A stretch of 33,638 bases of DNA from a virus. The DNA lies in the IMG/VR virus record IMGVR_UViG_3300043803_001239, positions 1 to 33,638 of that record; one strand, 5' to 3'. Below are positions 12,543 through 19,986 of this stretch, one piece after another. Below the pieces are notes generated by a model, which was not told the origin of the DNA, searched no databases, and was given only the letters and a program-made list of their open reading frames with translations. The first letter of the stretch is position 1; each line of letters begins with the position of its first letter. Made by a program: the position numbers and the translations under genes.

Positions 12543-12729
12543 GATCTCCTCATGTAAAAAAAGTGCCCTCCCATCATGGCTCGGAGCCTAGCCCGACGTC
12601 CACCTTCTTTTTTACATTTTCTGAAAAAATAATGTTGACGGGTTCTGAATGGCCTCCTAAACCGATGTGGTCAGCCCGAGATGCGGGCACAACTTACTTA
12701 CCCAACGAACCAACGAACGAGCTTCTGAA
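12543..12729. promoter_or_regulatory. divergent control region between leftward and rightward operons
   Basis: These 187 bases separate the Cro-like gene from the recombination operon. On the plus strand TTGACG (12635-12640), 17 bases, then TAAACC (12658-12663) makes a candidate promoter for the rightward operon; it is preceded by AAAAAATAATG, similar to the TGTAAAATAATT element. Further T/A-rich TGTAAAA-like stretches occur in both orientations (12554-12562 and 12610-12617). Likely operators for the HTH proteins lie here; exact sites cannot be fixed. Confidence 0.55.
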
Positions 12730-12993
12730 ATGCACAATTTGCCTGACACTGCGCCCAGCTACGCTTTCGACGCGTACCTTGGATACGGCGAGCGTACCCA
12801 GAGCGAAGACATCGACAATTGGGCGACTGCCGCTCTGCCCGAGTTTGCGGACCTGATCGAACGGTCCTTTCGCAACAAATTCCCACACATCGTCACGCAT
12901 GCAAAATTTGGTCGCGCCGCGCTCATTGCTCACCTGTGCGATGCGCTGACCGATGCCGTCTATGACATCCAAAAAGATCTGGAGAACGAGTAA
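12730..12993 (+). CDS. hypothetical first gene of recombination operon
   Basis: This encodes 87 residues from the ATG at 12730, followed by a TAATG overlap with the Sak4-like gene. The ribosome site is weak, and a GTG start at 12667 remains possible but would overlap the candidate promoter's start point. The sequence DAYLGYGERTQSEDIDNWAT then ADLIERSFRNKFPHIVTHAK is helical and mildly acidic. No domain is recognised. Its coupling to the ATPase suggests a helper role in recombination. Confidence 0.6.
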   Translation: MHNLPDTAPSYAFDAYLGYGERTQSEDIDNWATAALPEFADLIERSFRNKFPHIVTHAKFGRAALIAHLCDALTDAVYDIQKDLENE

Positions 12994-13769
12994 TGGCAAT
13001 CTCATTGGAGAGCCTCAAAAGGTCCAGCAATACGCTGGAACCCATGCTGCTGGTCTATGGCACTGCGGGCATGGGCAAGACCTCTCTGGCGCTGGAGGCG
13101 CCGGACCCGGTCTACATTCAGATCGCGCCTGAACGCCCCCCGGTAGGCATTGAAACCACGGGCTTTGGTGAAATCACGTCGTGGGATCAGTTGCTGCAGG
13201 CGCTGGAGGCCCTGAACAGCGACAAGAACCAGTTTAAGACGCTGGTTCTAGACAGCCTCGACGCCCTCGAGCCGATGATCTGGCGCGACGTTTGCGTGGC
13301 CAATCAGTGGGCCAGCATCGAGACGCCGGGGTATGGCAAGGGCTACATCATTGCCGATGCACACTGGCAGCAGCTGATCGAGATCTGTGACTTCTTGCGT
13401 CGTGAGCGGCGGATGACGATCATCTGGCTTGCTCTCGCGCTTGCCAGTAACCACGAGGAACCCGGCTCTCAGCCCTACAAGCGGTATGACCTGAAGCTGC
13501 ACAAGCGGGCTGAGGGTTTGACGACACAGGCCGCAGACGGCGTGTTTTTCATCAACACCAAGGTGGTGATCAAAGAGGCCGAAAGCGGGTTTGGCAAGAA
13601 AGCCATTCACGCCGAAGGTGGCGGCACCCGCTGGCTGTTTGCCGATGGCCGCCCGGCTTTTGTTGCGAAACACCGGTTTCTCAAGATGCCGGATGCCTTC
13701 ATGTTGCCCAAGGGCAAGGCGTGGGCTGAGATTTCCAAGTACCTCCACACCAACGAAGCAAACTCCTAA
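12993..13769 (+). CDS. Sak4-like RecA-superfamily ATPase
   Basis: This encodes 258 residues. Walker A GTAGMGKT (residues 23-30) and Walker B TLVLDSLDAL (about 83-92) are followed by a compact core (YGKGYIIADAHWQQLIEICD, MTIIWLALAL) of the AAA_24/Sak4 type found in phages. Sak4-type proteins are short RecA-like ATPases that pair single strands with help from a phage SSB. The next gene encodes such an SSB, and the downstream nuclease, helicase and resolvase complete the set. Coupled to the preceding gene by TAATG. Confidence 0.8.
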   Translation: MAISLESLKRSSNTLEPMLLVYGTAGMGKTSLALEAPDPVYIQIAPERPPVGIETTGFGEITSWDQLLQALEALNSDKNQFKTLVLDSLDALEPMIWRDVCVANQWASIETPGYGKGYIIADAHWQQLIEICDFLRRERRMTIIWLALALASNHEEPGSQPYKRYDLKLHKRAEGLTTQAADGVFFINTKVVIKEAESGFGKKAIHAEGGGTRWLFADGRPAFVAKHRFLKMPDAFMLPKGKAWAEISKYLHTNEANS

Positions 13770-13781
13770 AAGGAAAATAAA

Positions 13782-14381
13782 ATGGCACGTCTTTATGATC
13801 TCTACGAAGCTGGTTTTGACCCGAATTCCGTCGAAGCCCAAGCCTCTCGCGATCCGCTCCCCGAGGGCGAGTACCCGCTGGAGGTCGAGAACACTGAACT
13901 GGTTGCCAATCGAAGCAATACCGGATCCCGCCTCGACGTGACCTTCAACGTCCTCGAGGGCAGCGAGCACGCGGGCCGCAAGATCTTCATGAGCTATAAC
14001 GTGCAGCACACGAACGAGCAGGCCCGCCAGATCGGCATGTCCCAGCTTCGCGCTCTGATCGACGCCACCGGGCTCAATTCCGATGCCGTCTACGACGATA
14101 GCGACGCTTTGCTTCGCATGCCGTTCATTGGCAATGTCGTGCTCCGTCAGGACACCGTGAAGAACGCCTTCGGGCAGCGCGAGGTGAAAATCAACCCGGA
14201 GACGGGCCTGCCCTATCCCCCGCGCAACAGCATCTCGAGCTACAGGCCGTACGAGAATAGCGTTGTGCCCCCGGTGCGTGTTCAGCCGCCGTCTACTGCG
14301 CAGGCCCGTCCGACCGCCCCGGTGGCCGCCACTGGTCGCCCTGCTACGCCGCAGGCTGGCAACCCCTTCGCTCGCCGTTAA
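13782..14381 (+). CDS. ssDNA-binding protein of DUF669 type
   Basis: This encodes 199 residues after an AAAAGGAAAAT site. The core (about residues 20-140) reads LPEGEYPLEVENTELVANRS, then TGSRLDVTFNVLEGSEHAGR and KIFMSYNVQHTNEQAR, as in the DUF669 family of phage ssDNA-binding proteins that accompany Sak4. The C-terminal 50 residues are Pro/Ala/Thr-rich and disordered, ending in NPFARR. It would coat ssDNA and promote strand annealing by the Sak4 protein. Confidence 0.8.
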   Translation: MARLYDLYEAGFDPNSVEAQASRDPLPEGEYPLEVENTELVANRSNTGSRLDVTFNVLEGSEHAGRKIFMSYNVQHTNEQARQIGMSQLRALIDATGLNSDAVYDDSDALLRMPFIGNVVLRQDTVKNAFGQREVKINPETGLPYPPRNSISSYRPYENSVVPPVRVQPPSTAQARPTAPVAATGRPATPQAGNPFARR

Positions 14382-14432
14382 CAAACAGGCGGGGGCTACG
14401 GCCCCTGTCTCCCCAAACCAATGGAGAAATAA

Positions 14433-14747
14433 ATGACGTTTTTGAGGGACGCGTTTTTGGCGATGCCTTTTCTGGGAGTGAAGATGGTCATTATGCCGAT
14501 TTATCCCACGACCATCATTGATGACCCAGACGGATTGATAGTTTCCGGAAGGGTTCGCCCGGAGGATGAGGTTTTTATGATTTCCATACTCACCCAGCAA
14601 AGCCGTAAGCAGCTTAGGAAAATCGCTCTTGCAGCCAAGGGCAATGGGGTTATGGCGACAGGGAAGTGGTCAGACACCGAATTCACCGGTAACTCGGGCG
14701 AAGTGTATCGCCCATTTATCGGAACGATTTCCCTGATGATGAAGTAA
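14433..14747 (+). CDS. hypothetical protein in recombination operon
   Basis: This encodes 104 residues from an ATG after GGAGAAATAA. The N-terminus is hydrophobic (FLRDAFLAMPFLGVKMVIMP), possibly a membrane or hydrophobic core segment; an internal ATG at 14484 (MVIMPIYP) is an alternative start. The rest is mixed (DPDGLIVSGRVRPEDEVFMI; AAKGNGVMATGKWSDTEFTG). It lies between the SSB gene and a helical small gene. Function not recognised. Confidence 0.55.
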   Translation: MTFLRDAFLAMPFLGVKMVIMPIYPTTIIDDPDGLIVSGRVRPEDEVFMISILTQQSRKQLRKIALAAKGNGVMATGKWSDTEFTGNSGEVYRPFIGTISLMMK

Positions 14748-14752
14748 CCATA

Positions 14753-14926
14753 ATGGCCGAAAAGAAACCCGACATCACCGAGAAGCTTGAGGACATCATC
14801 CGCGACTGGGACTGGCTGCATGAGGTGGATGGGCCGACCGTACGAGAGGTCTGTCTCGAAGCCCTGCACGTCATCCTGCGCCGGGACAACCAGCTTCGCA
14901 TCATCAAGAAGAAGTACGAAAAATGA
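14753..14926 (+). CDS. 57-residue helical protein
   Basis: The frame from the ATG at 14753 to the TGA at 14926 overlaps the next start by 4 bases (ATGA). The product (MAEKKPDITEKLEDIIRDWD, then LHEVDGPTVREVCLEALHVI, ending IIKKKYEK) is entirely helical and highly charged. It lies in a coupled chain with its neighbours, so it is very probably expressed. Function not recognised. Confidence 0.7.
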   Translation: MAEKKPDITEKLEDIIRDWDWLHEVDGPTVREVCLEALHVILRRDNQLRIIKKKYEK

Positions 14927-15216
14927 GCTTTGAAAACATATCGGACCTCGATCTGGCCGACCTAATTGGGCAGATGAATTTCAAGCTTAAGGCCGATGAG
15001 GCGGAGCTTGACCGGCACAAGGACGAGTTCAAGCGGCGCGGTCTGTCGATTACCCGTGGCTACAATTGGATCGTCAGCGCGTCCACCAGCGAAAGCAGGC
15101 GCCTCGACACCAAGAAGGTGAAGGAGGTTCTCGGCGATGCCTTGGACGATAGCTTCTTCATCGTCTCCTCCTCCACTCGCGTATCCACGAAGCCCGTCCC
15201 CGTAGAGTTTGATTGA
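14923..15216 (+). CDS. small protein, paralogue of the 799-1113 product
   Basis: This encodes 97 residues with a helical, charged first half (DLADLIGQMNFKLKADEAEL, DRHKDEFKRRG) and a second half of strands (YNWIVSASTSESRRLDTKKV, KEVLGDALDDSFFIVSSST). The same order of features appears in the 799-1113 product. It lies directly upstream of the nuclease gene, whose ATG overlaps its TGA by one base, so a nuclease partner or DNA-end factor is a reasonable guess. Not a recognised family. Confidence 0.7.
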   Translation: MSFENISDLDLADLIGQMNFKLKADEAELDRHKDEFKRRGLSITRGYNWIVSASTSESRRLDTKKVKEVLGDALDDSFFIVSSSTRVSTKPVPVEFD

Positions 15217-16157
15217 TGGCGTCCATAACCCGTACCGCCGCCCAGACCATGGTCGACCTGATCTACGATGACTACGCCAAGGCCAATAATGAGCCGCCTC
15301 GGGGGTACCTCGGCATGTCCGGGTTTGCCACCGATTGCGACCGGGCGCTGTGGTACGGGTTTCGGTGGGCCGTCGATAAAGAGAAATTCTCGGGGCGGTT
15401 GCTGCGCCTGTTCCAGACCGGGCACCGCGAGGAAGCCCGCATGATCGAGGATCTCAAGCGCATTGGGATCGAGATTGAGGAGCGGGATCCGGCGACCGGC
15501 GAGCAGTGGGCCCTGCGCGATAGCACGGGGCACATGCGGGGGCACATGGACGGTGTCGCCGTAGATATCCCCGGCGTCGGCAGGGCCGTACTGGAGTTCA
15601 AGACGCACAACGAAACCAGTTTCAAATCGCTGGTAACCGGCGGCGTGAAGGCGTCCAAGCCGGGGCACCTGCGGCAGCTGATGCTCTACATGCACTTCTC
15701 GGGCATCCATAAAGGCTTCTACCTCGCCCACAGCAAGAACAGTGACGAGCTTTACGGGGAGATCATCGACTACGACCCGGCTGTGGGGCAGGCGCTCGAG
15801 CGTCGTGGACAGCGCGTCATTCAGGCGCAGAACCCCCCGGCGCGGCTGTTCGAGGATCCGACCAGCAAGGCGGCTTACGTCTGCAAGATGTGCAACGCTT
15901 TCTCGGTCTGCCACAAAGGCCAGTTTGCCAAGCGCAATTGTCGAACCTGTCTGCATTCGACCCCCATCGCTGAAGGGGAGTTTCATTGCGCCAAGTTTGA
16001 CGAAAAACCCAGCCGGGAGTTTCAGGCAGAGGGCTGCGTTGCCCACCGGTACATCCCGAGCCTCGTCCCCGGCAAACTGAAATCTGCGACTAACGAATTC
16101 AAAATTACCTACGAGCTAACGAGCGGCGGCACCTTCATTGATGGCCCGCATGACTAA
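15216..16157 (+). CDS. RecB/Cas4-like PD-(D/E)XK exonuclease with Fe-S cysteines
   Basis: This encodes 313 residues. The start is the ATG at 15216, overlapping the upstream TGA; a TTG at 15213 is less likely. The active site has His70 (TGHREEARM), Asp112 in RGHMDGVAV, and Glu127-x-Lys129 in AVLEFKTHN. One N-terminal cysteine (Cys41, DCDRALWYG) and three C-terminal ones (Cys223, Cys226, Cys232; CKMCNAFSVC) fit the 4Fe-4S fold of Cas4/AddB-type nucleases; a further Cys cluster (NCRTCLH...FHC) follows. It probably resects ends to give 3' ssDNA for the Sak4/SSB pair. Confidence 0.85.
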   Translation: MASITRTAAQTMVDLIYDDYAKANNEPPRGYLGMSGFATDCDRALWYGFRWAVDKEKFSGRLLRLFQTGHREEARMIEDLKRIGIEIEERDPATGEQWALRDSTGHMRGHMDGVAVDIPGVGRAVLEFKTHNETSFKSLVTGGVKASKPGHLRQLMLYMHFSGIHKGFYLAHSKNSDELYGEIIDYDPAVGQALERRGQRVIQAQNPPARLFEDPTSKAAYVCKMCNAFSVCHKGQFAKRNCRTCLHSTPIAEGEFHCAKFDEKPSREFQAEGCVAHRYIPSLVPGKLKSATNEFKITYELTSGGTFIDGPHD

Positions 16158-16171
16158 CTGGAGAGAACTAA

Positions 16172-17815
16172 ATGCTGACCCTGCGTCCCTATCAGAGAGA
16201 AAGTATCAATAGCACGTACGCCCACTGGTTTGATGGCGGCGGCGATGGCCTGATCGTCATCCCGACCGGCGGCGGCAAGTCCCTGATCATCGCCCAATTC
16301 CTGCAGGAACTCCTGCACGACTATCCGCTGATGCGGGTATGCGTGATCACGCACAGCAAGGAACTGATCGAGCAGAACCACGCCGAACTGCTGAACATCT
16401 GGCCGGAGGCACCGGCAGGCATTTTCTCGGCCAGCGTCGGTCGGCGGGACACCACGAACCCGATCATTTTTTGCGGCATCCAGTCTGTTTACGACAAGGT
16501 CGAGAAGCTGGGGAAATTCGATTTAACGCTCATAGACGAGGCGCACCTTATTTCGAGGAAGGCATCGAGCATGTACGGCAAGTTTTTTGCCGATCTGCGG
16601 AATGTCTACCCCGACATGCGCCTGCTTGGGCTGACAGCTACCCCGCACCGCCTCGATAGCGGTCGCCTCGACACTGGCGAAGACGCCATGTTTGAGAAGA
16701 TTATCTACGAGGCCGACGTCGCAGATCTGATCGAGCAGGGGTATCTGTCGCCACTGGTATCGAAGGCCACCGAGGCGGAGATCAACACCAAGGGCGTGCA
16801 CAGGCGCGGCGGCGAGTTTATCGCTGGCGAGCTAGAGCGCGCAGCCATGGCTGACGATTTGGTGAAGCGCGCCGCTGCTGAGATTGTGGCGCGTGGCGCC
16901 AACCGGCGAGCGTGGCTCTGCTTTTGCTCCGGGGTCGATCACGCCATTGCCGTGCGTGATGCCCTGCGTGACCTTGGCATCTCCGCCGAGGAGATAGACG
17001 GTAATACCCCGAAGAAGGAGCGCGAGCGCCTGATCGCCAATTTTCGCGCTGGTGCCATCAAAGCCCTGACCTCGGTCAATGTGCTGTCCATCGGCTTCAA
17101 CGTCCCACACGTTGATCTGATCGCCCTACTGAGGCCTACGGAGAGCCCGGGCCTCTACATCCAGCAAGTTGGGCGCGGGTTTCGTAAGGCGCCGGGCAAA
17201 AGGGACTGCCTGATCCTCGATTTTGCCGGGAATGTCATGCGGCATGGCCCTGTCGACATGGTGGAGACCAAGGACAAGAAGAAAGCAGTGGAGCCCGGGG
17301 AGCCCCCAGTAAAGGTGTGCCCGGCGTGTCAGGCATACGTCCACATCAGTCTGATGGAGTGTCCGCATTGTGGGCACGCATGGGAGCGCGACATGGAGCC
17401 GAAACACGACGACCGGCCCATGAATGTGGACATCCTGTCAAATAGCAAGGCGCGAAAGATGCTCACCCCGGCCATGATCGCCACCGGGTGGGATGTCGTG
17501 CGATATGTAACGCCGTCCATTCACTTCAAGATCGGGAAACCGCCAACGCTGAAGCTGACATACACATTGGGCAATAACCGGCGGAAAGTCAGCCAGTGGA
17601 TCTGCTTCTCTCATCCTATGGGCTCGTTCCCTCGCACCAACGCCGAGCGGTTCTGGCTGCGGGCAGGTGGCGGCAGGTACATTCCCGAGAACAGCCAGCA
17701 TGCGCTGGACCGCTTCGACGAACTGAAGAAGCCTGCCATCATCAAGGTGGGAGAGGAAAATGGGTTCACGGTCGTTCAGGCCGTTGAGTACGAAAAAGAA
17801 GGGGTTCCAGCATGA
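16172..17815 (+). CDS. RadD-like superfamily 2 DEAD/DEAH helicase
   Basis: This encodes 547 residues from an ATG after CTGGAGAGAACTAA. Helicase motifs in order: Q-like RPYQRESI, Walker A PTGGGKS (31-37), DEAH (LTLIDEAHLI, about 114-123), TATPHR, SIGFNVPHVD, and QQVGRGFR. A zinc ribbon follows (CPAC, CPHC; about residues 388-410), then a C-terminal domain (VVRYVTPSIHFKIG), as in RadD-type proteins. RadD helps RecA-mediated recombination and remodels DNA. Its place after the nuclease and before RusA fits branch migration or D-loop processing. Confidence 0.85.
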   Translation: MLTLRPYQRESINSTYAHWFDGGGDGLIVIPTGGGKSLIIAQFLQELLHDYPLMRVCVITHSKELIEQNHAELLNIWPEAPAGIFSASVGRRDTTNPIIFCGIQSVYDKVEKLGKFDLTLIDEAHLISRKASSMYGKFFADLRNVYPDMRLLGLTATPHRLDSGRLDTGEDAMFEKIIYEADVADLIEQGYLSPLVSKATEAEINTKGVHRRGGEFIAGELERAAMADDLVKRAAAEIVARGANRRAWLCFCSGVDHAIAVRDALRDLGISAEEIDGNTPKKERERLIANFRAGAIKALTSVNVLSIGFNVPHVDLIALLRPTESPGLYIQQVGRGFRKAPGKRDCLILDFAGNVMRHGPVDMVETKDKKKAVEPGEPPVKVCPACQAYVHISLMECPHCGHAWERDMEPKHDDRPMNVDILSNSKARKMLTPAMIATGWDVVRYVTPSIHFKIGKPPTLKLTYTLGNNRRKVSQWICFSHPMGSFPRTNAERFWLRAGGGRYIPENSQHALDRFDELKKPAIIKVGEENGFTVVQAVEYEKEGVPA

Positions 17816-18216
17816 CCCGCAGCATCATTTTTACCATCCCCGGAATCCCGACGGCATGGGCCCGCGCCCGCACCCATGGGAAGATCCATTTCACCCCGGG
17901 TAAACAGCGGCAGGCCATGTCGGTCATCCAGACCATCGCCTATGATGCAATGAGCGGCACGGCCCCCTTCGATAAGCCGGTCCGCATGGTAATCCACGCC
18001 TACTGGCCCTATCCCAAGACGATGAGCCAGAAGAAGCGCGCAGAGGCCCACTACAGGGCCAGCAGGCCCGACTGGGACAACGTCGCGAAGCTGGTGGGGG
18101 ATAGCCTCAACGGCATCGTCTACGTGGACGACGCGCTTGTTGTGGATGGCCGGGTGCTGAAAATGTATGACGGTGAGAGCGCTGCCCGCACCGTCGTCCA
18201 GATCGAGGAGATTTAA
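17812..18216 (+). CDS. rusA: RusA-like Holliday junction resolvase
   Basis: This encodes 134 residues, overlapping the helicase stop by 4 bases (ATGA). The N-terminal strand IIFTIPGIPTAWARAR and the catalytic block RPDWDNVAKLVGDSLNGIVY followed by VDDALVV carry the aspartates that bind metal in RusA dimers. It cuts four-way junctions, here probably resolving concatemers or recombination intermediates before packaging. It is the last gene of the rightward operon and faces the leftward late operon 21 bases away. Confidence 0.85.
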   Translation: MTRSIIFTIPGIPTAWARARTHGKIHFTPGKQRQAMSVIQTIAYDAMSGTAPFDKPVRMVIHAYWPYPKTMSQKKRAEAHYRASRPDWDNVAKLVGDSLNGIVYVDDALVVDGRVLKMYDGESAARTVVQIEEI

Positions 18217-18222
18217 GGGTTT

Positions 18223-18244
18223 TCAGTAAAATATTGGTTACTGA
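18223..18244. terminator. possible convergent terminator hairpin
   Basis: TCAGTAA-AATATTGG-TTACTGA (18223-18229 with 18238-18244) is a perfect 7-bp inverted repeat at the junction of the convergent operons. The stem is AT-rich and neither side has a good T-run, so termination would be weak. The fibre gene's stop codon lies within it. Confidence 0.3.
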
Positions 18245-19986
18245 GTTTGGCCTCGTGTATCGAACCAACCAAACGTCTGCAGCGACAGCGTGGCGGAGCT
18301 TCCCGACCGACGATATCTAACTTGCGCTGAAGTATCGGTCAGCACCAGAACCGTTGCGGCGCTGCCGTACCCTCGGTTATCGCCTGCTGTTCGCACTGCA
18401 ACCTGATAGATCGATGCCGGGTCAGTATCAGCCTGTGCAAGGGCGGTGACGAGCACCTTGCTGTCGATACTGGCGCTAATTGTCCCAAGCTGAAGCGACA
18501 ACTGCGCCGTTACCACTACCCCGGTCGGAAGCGTAAGCGCCAGCGTCGTCGCGCTGGTGGCTGGGGTGCCGTTGAAGTCTTCTGTGGGCACGCTCCAGAG
18601 AAAATTATCCCCGTACTGGATGAACGCGCGGATGGCGCCGCTGGCGCGCACGACCGACCCGATGCGCCGCGCGTTGGTATACAGCGAGCCTCCGGCTTCG
18701 GCCTGAATATGAGACAAAACCGTAGATCGAACCGCGCTGGGATCAAGATAGATGTCTCCGCCAGATCCGTCCGTCTGCGCTACAGCCCACACATGGTAGG
18801 TGGTGTTGGCAATAGCCGCTCCAGAGTATCGCCCCCCGTTGTTGTTCCCGGGGGCCCAATTTGCATCAAGCCTTTTCGTGATGGCGCTTACGCTGATCTT
18901 CGCCATGGTGGTGTTGTCTACCGTAACGCCGACTGAAGCGTCGATATCGTTGGTTGCGTCCGTAGAATTATTTGAAAGAACAAGACCAAACAAATAGCCC
19001 GGCGTGGGTGCAAACGTGTTTACGAGGCTCGCCGCCATCGCACTTGTAACATTTGCGTAGGTGATCTTCTTCAGGCCGGGGTTCAGTATGTAGACCGGCG
19101 AGCCCGTGACGGCTGCGTTAGATGTCGCCGTATACGTAAACTGGGTTGTACTGGTGACCGTGATTGTGAACACGCCGTTGACCGACGTGTTGCCTGTGGC
19201 TCCGGAGATCGTCAGGGAATCGCCATTGCTCAACCCATGAGATGCAGCGGTCGTTGCCGTAGCCGTGTAGGTCGGGCCACCGCCGGTCATTGTGATAGTT
19301 GAAATGGCGACGACAGCGGCGCTGTCATAGATTGAAAACTCATCAGCGTTTGCCAGAGTGGTTTTCGCAGACAGGTCATTGATCACGCTCGGAAGGAGCT
19401 TGGTGTTGGTGATCGAGTAGTTGTTGAGCTTGGCCGTAGTGACCGCGCTGTCCGCGATTTTGGCAGTAGTGACCGCGCTGTCCGCAATCTTGGCCGTGGT
19501 GATCGAGCCATCGGTGATCGTGCCGATATAAAAGCCACCGCCGCTCACTGCGATCAAGCTAACCGTGTATGGGAGCCCGTCCTGCGGCACAGCAAAGGTG
19601 GCGCTCGCCCCGGCGGTCAGGCTCGACAGCGTAATGGTAAAACTGCCGGTCGTGCTGTTTCGGACGACCCATGTGCCACCTACACCGGACGGGATCGTGT
19701 AGATCACGTTGGCGGTCAGCGTTCCGGTGAACAGCAGGGCCATGGGCTGATATTTGTCAGCAGTGAGCGCCACAGTGCCGGACGCGCCAGTCACGGAAAC
19801 CGTAGCCGTGCCGCCCAGCACCACATCGAGCGCTGCCGCGTTGTAATTCTCCGGCACATCCCACGTGGTGTAGGCGGTTCCAGAGGTCAGCCCAGAGGTC
19901 AAAACTGCGCTGGTCGGCAGGGTGCCATCAGCCGTGTTGTACGTCTGGATAACGAGGTTTTTGTTGGCGGTGATGCTATTGCTCAT
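18238..19986 (-). CDS. tail fibre / receptor-binding protein
   Basis: This encodes 582 residues, the last gene of the late operon. The N-terminus (about 1-150) is beta-rich (YTTWDVPENYNAAALDVVLG). Then come collagen-like fibre repeats at about 156-195 (SITTAKIADSAVTTAK, repeated). A beta domain of FCCH type follows (SHGLSNGDSLTISGATGNTS, then VFTITVTSTTQFTYTATS; about 245-300). The C-terminus (about 340-582) has the strand-rich pattern of a receptor-binding head. It is coupled to the upstream ejection protein (TGATG). Host range is likely set here; the C-terminal domain is the part most likely to differ between relatives. Confidence 0.75.
   Translation of the reverse strand: MSNSITANKNLVIQTYNTADGTLPTSAVLTSGLTSGTAYTTWDVPENYNAAALDVVLGGTATVSVTGASGTVALTADKYQPMALLFTGTLTANVIYTIPSGVGGTWVVRNSTTGSFTITLSSLTAGASATFAVPQDGLPYTVSLIAVSGGGFYIGTITDGSITTAKIADSAVTTAKIADSAVTTAKLNNYSITNTKLLPSVINDLSAKTTLANADEFSIYDSAAVVAISTITMTGGGPTYTATATTAASHGLSNGDSLTISGATGNTSVNGVFTITVTSTTQFTYTATSNAAVTGSPVYILNPGLKKITYANVTSAMAASLVNTFAPTPGYLFGLVLSNNSTDATNDIDASVGVTVDNTTMAKISVSAITKRLDANWAPGNNNGGRYSGAAIANTTYHVWAVAQTDGSGGDIYLDPSAVRSTVLSHIQAEAGGSLYTNARRIGSVVRASGAIRAFIQYGDNFLWSVPTEDFNGTPATSATTLALTLPTGVVVTAQLSLQLGTISASIDSKVLVTALAQADTDPASIYQVAVRTAGDNRGYGSAATVLVLTDTSAQVRYRRSGSSATLSLQTFGWFDTRGQTQ
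19430..19519 (-). repeat. three 30-bp tandem repeats in the fibre gene
   Basis: Units 19430-19459 and 19460-19489 are nearly identical (TGACCGCGCTGTCCGC core); 19490-19519 is more diverged. Each encodes 10 residues of the TTAKIADSAV type. Unit number could change by slippage and alter shaft length. Confidence 0.8.

Noticed and set aside
13248-14600. Leftward 450-codon frame
   Set aside because: It overlaps the Sak4-like and ssDNA-binding genes on the opposite strand; His/Arg/Gly-rich composition and no domain. Such mirror frames are common in GC-rich coding DNA.
15060-16046. Leftward 328-codon frame
   Set aside because: It is antisense to the RecB-like nuclease, whose catalytic motifs are intact.
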